64,000 nucleotides of DNA from Panulirus ornatus (Eukaryota > Arthropoda > Malacostraca > Decapoda > Palinuridae): contig NC_092225.1 of NCBI RefSeq assembly GCF_036320965.1, forward strand, positions 79,846,113 to 79,910,112, in the 5' to 3' direction. The notes under the pieces were generated by a model. The model was not told where the DNA came from and ran no database searches. It worked only from the letters and a program-made list of their open reading frames with translations. This document shows positions 58,124 to 64,000 of the stretch, one piece after another; the first letter of the stretch is position 1; each line of letters opens with the position of its first letter. Made by a program: the position numbers and the translations under genes.

Positions 58124-58924
58124 GGCTAGGAGGAAGAGAATCCTGTTCACTATCAGGAAAGTGTTAAAGCTGAGGCAGGTTCAAACATCATTTCAGTAAA
58201 GCTTGTGATGGAGGATGAGGAAGCTGTGGAAACCATCTGATGTCCAGGATGACATCAACGCCGCCCACTGTCAAACGTAAAGCAGCCCACCAGGAACTCT
58301 ACCAGGAATTATTATTTACTACTTTTGGATCAATTTGTCATTTATTGATTATATTAATTTCCTACTTATTGGATTATAACTTTACGGAATTACATATCTT
58401 CGTTTGTTCAGCTATTTACATATCTATCCAGTTAATCCTTCAACAGATGCTGGATCATGTTGGCTTAAAATTTACTTCAGTGGTTTATAACATTTATAAA
58501 ATGTTGCACTAGTTTTACCCTTGCGATATATGTACTTCATAAGTTAACTTTCATTTCAAGAAATTTTTCAAAGCTATAACCATATACATAACACCCAAGT
58601 CGACGTCCGTTAAGAAACACAGTAGATATATAGAAACACCTAATTGACGACAAACTGAGACAAAGAACAAAATCATGATTCGTGAACTAACATAATTCAT
58701 GGATGAAAATAAGGTACGTGATATTGATAACTTTATCTTATCAATTTCTAATGGTGTGTGTGCGTTAAAGATGAAATTGCCGCAATATTGAACGCTTAAC
58801 TCGTCGCATTAATGACGTCGCATACGTGGTACTTTCCATTAAGAAATAACAATGCACTTTATGTATCAGTGCGTCAATAATGAATAGATGACGATGAAGT
58901 CATGAGATCCTTGATTCATCCAGA

Positions 58925-58993
58925 TGACGTCAAGACCTGCTGAGCCACCTCCCCCGCGGTGAGCCAATAGGACGGCCGGAGTGTGGAATTTCC
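58925..58993. promoter_or_regulatory. CRE, CCAAT and kappaB cluster, promoter-like
   Basis: TGACGTCA (58925-58932), CCAAT in GAGCCAATAG context (58964-58968) and GGAATTTCC (58985-58993) lie within 70 bp of unusually GC-rich, CpG-containing sequence. These match CREB, NF-Y and Rel/Dorsal consensus sites. Direction and target gene are unknown. Confidence 0.4.
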
Positions 58994-59254
58994 GCTCAGC
59001 TCGGTGAACACGTCCGATGGGTTCCTGTCATCCTGTGACCTTAAGGAAAACAGCGATAGCATTTTCTAAAAGATTCCTCAGTTAGATACTACCAAAATAT
59101 GAACAAATCTTTTGTTATATTTTTCGTGGTTAAGTAAATGTTGAAAAAAATAACTCAAACAGATTTGGAAGAAAAAGGAGAAAATTGTCAGCAGGAGAGG
59201 CGACTGTGGAAGGTAATGGAGCGAAGGAAGGTGTGTCAGTATGGACGACTTACC

Positions 59255-59420
59255 TGTTGTTGTGAGGGCAAGGAAGAGGCAACGTGGGAGGATGAGGTAG
59301 GACAGAGAGCAGCGGGGTAGGTAAATGTTGCTGGTAAGCAAGATAATTAGGAACCAAGAGCAAGTACAAGTAGGTTGGGTTGGGACAAAGAGGCGATCGC
59401 CTCCCTCCCCACTTTGAGCT
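59255..59420 (-). other. Candidate 5' exon with consensus donor
   Basis: On the minus strand ACAACAG/GTAAGT (boundary 59254/59253) is a perfect donor preceded by ~150 bp rich in CpG and pyrimidine. A 14-bp palindrome GAGGCGATCGCCTC sits at 59390-59403. It could be a non-coding first exon for the copine gene or for the unidentified exon at 57436. Confidence 0.25.
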
Positions 59421-60451
59421 ATACGGTGTACAGTAAACTTGATGATAGACACGTATATTCTTACATTTATTATAAACCTTTTAGTTCCCCTAAAGGAGAT
59501 AAATATTCAGTAAATTCTAAAAATATCTCATGAAACAACCATTCGCTTCACCTTCCTACATAAGTCAATAATTGCGAAATTTTCTGTTTGCAAAAGCATA
59601 CCAAATTGTTTTATCGATCAAAACTCCTCCGATTATCGCTATAAGCTATTATCAGATATACATATATTCACGCTCAATCAGATATGATTGCCTGTCTCAT
59701 GATTAATGTACCGGTTGTAATACACTGTATGAGAATTTGACATTCGTGTTTCAACACAAAACCACTAAAGTTCTCCAAGATAGAATTTGTTCTTGCTTAT
59801 CACACTTGTTTTGACTTAATCATGATTATATCGGCGAGATTATCAGCTCCCCTTCACCAAATCCTGTGAACAAGGTGCAAAAGATGCTGGGTAGGTTAAG
59901 ACTAGGCCAATGGACAGGGTAGGGTAGGATGTGATAGGAGTCACACACAGCTCAAGTATATCAATAATGTACACAAAAAAAGATTCCAGAATACTTTCCG
60001 ACACACATCATAAAACCTACACCATTCACCTACATAATCCTTCCATTTCAGAACTTCAACTTCCCCTGACGAACCCCTCCCCCCGTCTCTCTCTCTCTCT
60101 CTGAAAGGGAAGGCTGAGCGTTCTGGTTGTGGTGGAGGAAGCTATATCACTGGGCCGTCTGTTACCTGAACCCATAATAGGTCAACACATTATATATCAA
60201 TACAAGAAATGACAAGGGAGAAATCCAGTGAAAGTCGTAATGATCTGGCGAACAGGATCACGGGAGGGAAGCCGCATGAGGGAGGACCACACAAGATTCA
60301 TAACCGTATAAAGCACTAAGAGGAGAACACTGAAATCATCGATGCAATTAGGGTGTTTGGGACCCCAAGGAGGATGGGGGGGGAGTAAATTTGAAAGACT
60401 GAAGTGGGTCTGACTTGTGTGAGGTTAAGTGGTTATGACGTTTTGTGAAAT

Positions 60452-60640
60452 GAAAGCAGAATATAGTGATTACATTGAAAGTGAAATATAGTGGTTGCAT
60501 TGAAAGTGAAATATAGTGATTACATTGAAAGTGAAATATAGTGATTACATTGAAAGTGAAACATAGTGGTTACATTGAAAGTGAAATATAATGATTACAT
60601 TGAAAGTGAAATATAATGATTACATTGAAAGTGAAATGCA
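60452..60640. repeat. 25-bp tandem repeat, 7 units
   Basis: Unit GAAAGTGAAATATAGTGATT plus ACATT. GAAAGTGAAA begins at 60477, 60502, 60527, 60552, 60577, 60602 and 60627, with a degenerate unit at 60452. Units differ by only 0-3 bases. Confidence 0.95.
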
Positions 60641-60655
60641 AAAAGAATAAATTAC

Positions 60656-60760
60656 CTGAAGATAGCCGGCTGGTTGCTTCCTTGGCGTTGGGTGTAGTGT
60701 CATGAGTGAACATGTCCGCCGAATCAGTTGATACTGCCGACTGTCCAACGGTCACCACTA
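60656..60760 (-). other. Candidate 5' exon next to tandem repeat
   Basis: The minus strand shows TTCAG/GTAATT at 60656 after a CpG-containing stretch. It includes a short frame from ATG (about 60707) reading MFTHDTTPNAKEATSRLSS. Joining it to copine exon 1 would leave this frame out of phase with the copine ATG, so it would act as untranslated leader. Confidence 0.22.
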
Positions 60761-61127
60761 TTTACAACAAGGAACTGCTCATGTACTACCACTTCAGGTT
60801 GGAAGTCTAATTGCAAGTATAATTCTTCGATCACTGGATATGTTGCCCATAACTTCTGAGGTTCGTGACAGTCTACTCACCGGTCGGCTCGAGGTTGCAA
60901 ACAACACTAAACTGAACATATGACTACCTAGGTTGATACCAGGAAAGCTTCGGACCATTCAAACTTTGATACGAAGCTTCATGAAGCTTGTTGTGAGCAG
61001 GTGCCTACCCCAGGACCTTTTTGATGTAAATGTCGTTAAATATTTCATTTCCAAATCCAAATTCTGTTCTGAAGATGAGGGCCATTGTTTTTCTTTACAC
61101 TGTACATATCTTGTACAAAAGCTATGT

Positions 61128-61129
<2 letters not shown>

Positions 61130-61200
<71 letters not shown>
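61130..61200. repeat. TA microsatellite
   Basis: About 70 bp of TA at the 3' side of the last LINE. Confidence 0.96.
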
Positions 61201-61205
<5 letters not shown>

Positions 61206-63989
61206 CTTTGTCGCTGTCTCCCGCGTTTGCGAGGTAGCGCAAGGAAACAGACGAAAGAAATGGCCCAACCCCCCCCCCCATACACATGTATATACATACG
61301 TCCACACACGCAAATATACATACCCACACAGCTTTCCATGGTTTACCCCAGACGCTTCACATGCCTTGATTCAATCCACTGACAGCACGTCAACCCCGGT
61401 ATACCACATCACTCCAATTCACTCTATTCCTTGCCCTCCTTTCACCCTCCTGCATGTTCAGGCCCCGATCATACAAAATCTTTTTCACTCCATCTTTCCA
61501 CCTCCAATTTGGTCTCCCTCTTCTCCTCGTTCCCTCCACCTCCGACACATATATCCTCTTGGTCAATCTTTCCTCACTCATTCTCTCCATGTGCCCAAAC
61601 CATTTCAAAACACACTCTTCTGCTCTCTCAACCACGCTCTTTTTATTTCCACACATCTCTCTTACCCTTACGTTACTTACTCGATCAAACCACCTCACAC
61701 CACACATTGTCCTCAAACATCTCATTTCCAGCACATCCATCCTCCTGCGCACAACTCTATCCATAGCCCACGCCTCGCAACCATACAACATTGTTGGAAC
61801 CACTATTCCTTCAAACATACCCATTTTTGCTTTCCGAGATAATGTTCTCGACTTCCACACATTCTTCAAGGCTCCCAGAATTTTCGCCCCCTCCCCCACC
61901 CTATGATCCACTTCCGCTTCCATGGTTCCATCCGCTGCCAGATCCACTCCCAGATATCTAAAACACTTCACTTCCTCCAGTTTTTCTCCATTCAAACTCA
62001 CCTCCCAATTGACTTGACCCTCAACCCTACTGTACCTAATAACCTTGCTCTTATTCACATTTACTCTTAACTTTCTTCTTTCACACACTACCAAACTGTC
62101 ACCAGCTTCTGCAGTTTCTCACATGAATCAGCCACCAGCGCTGTATCATCAGCGAACAACAACTGACTCACTTCCCAAGCTCTCTCATCCCCAACAGACT
62201 TCATACTTGCCCCTCTTTCCAAAACTCTTGCATTCACCTCCCTAACAACCCCATCCATAAACAAATTAAACAACCATGGAGACATCACACACCCCTGCCG
62301 CAAACCTACATTCACTGAGAACCAATCACTTTCCTCTCTTCCTACACGTACACATGCCTTACATCCTCGATAAAAACTTTTCACTGCTTCTAACAACTTG
62401 CCTTCCACACCATATATTCTTAATACCTTCCACAGAGCATCTCTATCAACTCTATCATATGCCTTCTCCAGATCCATAAATGCTACATACAAATCCATTT
62501 GCTTTTCTAAGTATTTCTCACATACATTCTTCAAAGCAAACACCTGATCCACACATCCTCTACCACTTCTGAAACCACACTGCTCTTCCCCAATCTGATG
62601 CTCTGTACATGCCTTCACCCTCTCAGTCAATACCCTCCCATATAATTTACCAGGAATACGCAACAAACTTATACCTCTGTAGTTTGAGCACTCACTCTTA
62701 TCCCCTTTGCCTTTGTACAATGGCACTATGCATGCATTCCGCCAATCCTCAGGCACCTCACCGTGAGTCATACATACATTAAATAACCTTACCAACCAGT
62801 CAACAATACAGTCACCCCCTTTTTTAATAAATTCCACTGCAATACCATCCAAACCTGCTGCCTTGCCGGCTTTCATCTTCCGCAAAGCTTTTACTACCTC
62901 TTCTCTGTTTACCAAATCATTTTCCCTAACCCTCTCACTTTGCACACCACCTCGACCAAAACACCCTATATCTGCCACTCTATCATCAAACACATTCAAG
63001 AAACCTTCAAAATACTCACTCCATCTCCTTCTCACATCACCACTACTTGTTATCACCTCCCCATTTGCGCCCTTCACTGAAGTTCCCATTTGCTCCCTTG
63101 TCTTACGCACTTTATTTACCTCCTTCCAGAACATCTTTTTATTCTCCCTAAAATTTAATGATACTCTCTCACCCCAACTCTCATTTGCCCTTTTTTTTTT
63201 TTTTCACCTCTTGCACCTTTCTCTTGACCTCCTGTCTCTTTCTTTTATACGTCTCCCACTCAACTGCATTTTTTCCCTGCAAAAATCGTCCAAATGCCTC
63301 TCTCTTCTCTTTCACTAATACTCTTACTTCTTCATCCCACCACTCACTACCCTTTCTAATCAACCCACCTCCCACTCTTCTCATGCCACAAGCATCTTTT
63401 GCGCAATCCATCACTGATTCCCTAAATACATCCCATTCCTCCCCCACTCCCCTTACTTCCATTGTTCTCACCTTTTTCCATTCTGTACTCAGTCTCTCCT
63501 GGTACTTCCTCACACAAGTCTCCTTCCCAAGCTCACTTACACTCACCACCCTCTTCACCCCAACATTCACTCTTTTTTTCTGAAAACCCATACAAATCTT
63601 CACCTTAGCCTCCACAAGATAATGATCAGACATCCCTCCAGTTGCACCTCTCAGCACATTAACATCCAAAAGTCTCTCTTTCGCGCGCCTGTCAATTAAA
63701 ACGTAATCCAATAACGCTCTCTGGCCATCTCTCCTACTTACATAGGTATACTTATGTATATCTCGCTTTTTAAACCAGGTATTCCCAATCATCAGTCCTT
63801 TTTCAGCACATAAATCTACAAGCTCTTCACCATTTCCATTTACAACACTGAACACCCCATGTATACCAATTATTCCCTCAAGTGCCACATTACTCACCTT
63901 TGCATTCAAATCACCCATCACTATAACCCGGTCTCGTGCATCAAAACCACTAACACACTCATTCAGCTGCTCCCAAAACACTTGCCTCA
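61201..63989 (-). mobile_element. Young LINE, most complete copy (endonuclease and RT), frameshifted
   Basis: Short-type 3'UTR and hairpin at the left, stop at 61390. The RT is in two frames (61390-62094 and 62088-63134) split by small deletions near 62090 that remove bases in the TEFGKV segment. A T-run expanded to about 15 (63190-63204) breaks the linker. The endonuclease C-terminal half (63205-63989) has GDLNAKVSN, LLDYVLIDRR and GMSDHYLVEAK, the catalytic Asp/Asn/His motifs of APE-type nucleases. The element is 5'-truncated in the endonuclease at MRQVFWEQL and abuts a TA tract at the window end. Confidence 0.93.
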
Positions 63990-64000
63990 TATATATATAT

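Noticed and set aside
60452..60640. Possible CRISPR-like array
   Set aside because: Units are directly tandem without unique spacers, and the genome is eukaryotic.

Overview
This is eukaryotic DNA, almost certainly from a decapod crustacean. It is intron-rich, carries long TA, GA, TG and AAT microsatellites, and is packed with an APE-type non-LTR retrotransposon (LINE) of RTE-like character. The LINE 3' end, with its 'gcgaggtagcgcaagg' tail, and its companion short elements resemble what I remember of spiny lobster (Palinuridae) genomes. That species guess is recollection only. No prokaryotic operon, CRISPR array or viral genome is visible.

Host genes. One gene can be named: a copine, on the minus strand. 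Four coding exons were found from their conserved C2 residues and consensus splice sites: exon 1 (39049-39144, start codon 39138-39140), exon 2 (38582-38756), exon 3 (14534-14651) and exon 4 (12990-13345). Together they encode about the first 246 residues, the tandem C2A and C2B domains. The C-terminal copine/vWA domain is not in the window and must lie beyond position 1 on the left. The intron between exons 2 and 3 is about 24 kb and is filled with retrotransposons. Exon 3 has one extra A in an A-run, which breaks the frame and is probably an assembly error. The right-hand 16 kb (47.6-51.3 and 52.8-61.1 kb) is nearly free of LINEs. It holds an unidentified minus-strand terminal exon (57436-57782), candidate 5' exons and a promoter-like cluster (CRE, CCAAT, kappaB).

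Layout. 1-2.5 kb: old LINE copy with its 5' end. 2.6-2.8 kb: piggyBac-like zinc-domain scrap. 3.1-4.5 kb: old plus-strand LINE. 6.0-7.95 kb: CR1-like LINE remnant. 8.2-10.87 kb: three head-to-tail LINE-derived blocks. 11.2-12.9 kb: LINE 3' ends and a short non-autonomous element. 13-14.7 kb: copine exons 4 and 3. 15-16.1 kb: Jockey-type LINE remnant. 16.3-21.3 kb: old LINE with a young LINE nested inside it and a visible target-site duplication. 21.3-23.0 kb: unclassified sequence. 23.0-26.3 kb: TA tracts, an inverted pair of short elements, a young LINE and another short element. 26.3-32.5 kb: second copy of the 19.6-26.3 kb block, whose first 3.6 kb is heavily corrupted by homopolymer errors. 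31.7-38.2 kb: old LINE plus three young plus-strand insertions, one with a twin-priming inversion. 38.3-38.5 kb: inverted pair of tRNA-derived SINEs. 38.5-39.1 kb: copine exons 2 and 1. 40-40.6 kb: G-rich minisatellite. 40.8-47.6 kb: many LINE copies in both orientations. 51.3-52.7 and 61.1-64 kb: further young minus-strand LINEs.

How the parts relate. The LINE encodes an endonuclease followed by a reverse transcriptase. Every copy seen is 5'-truncated, frameshifted or cut by the window edge. A short element of about 240 bp appears to be assembled from the two ends of this LINE (5'UTR plus 3' tail hairpin), as RIME relates to ingi in trypanosomes. It is the most interesting system in the window.
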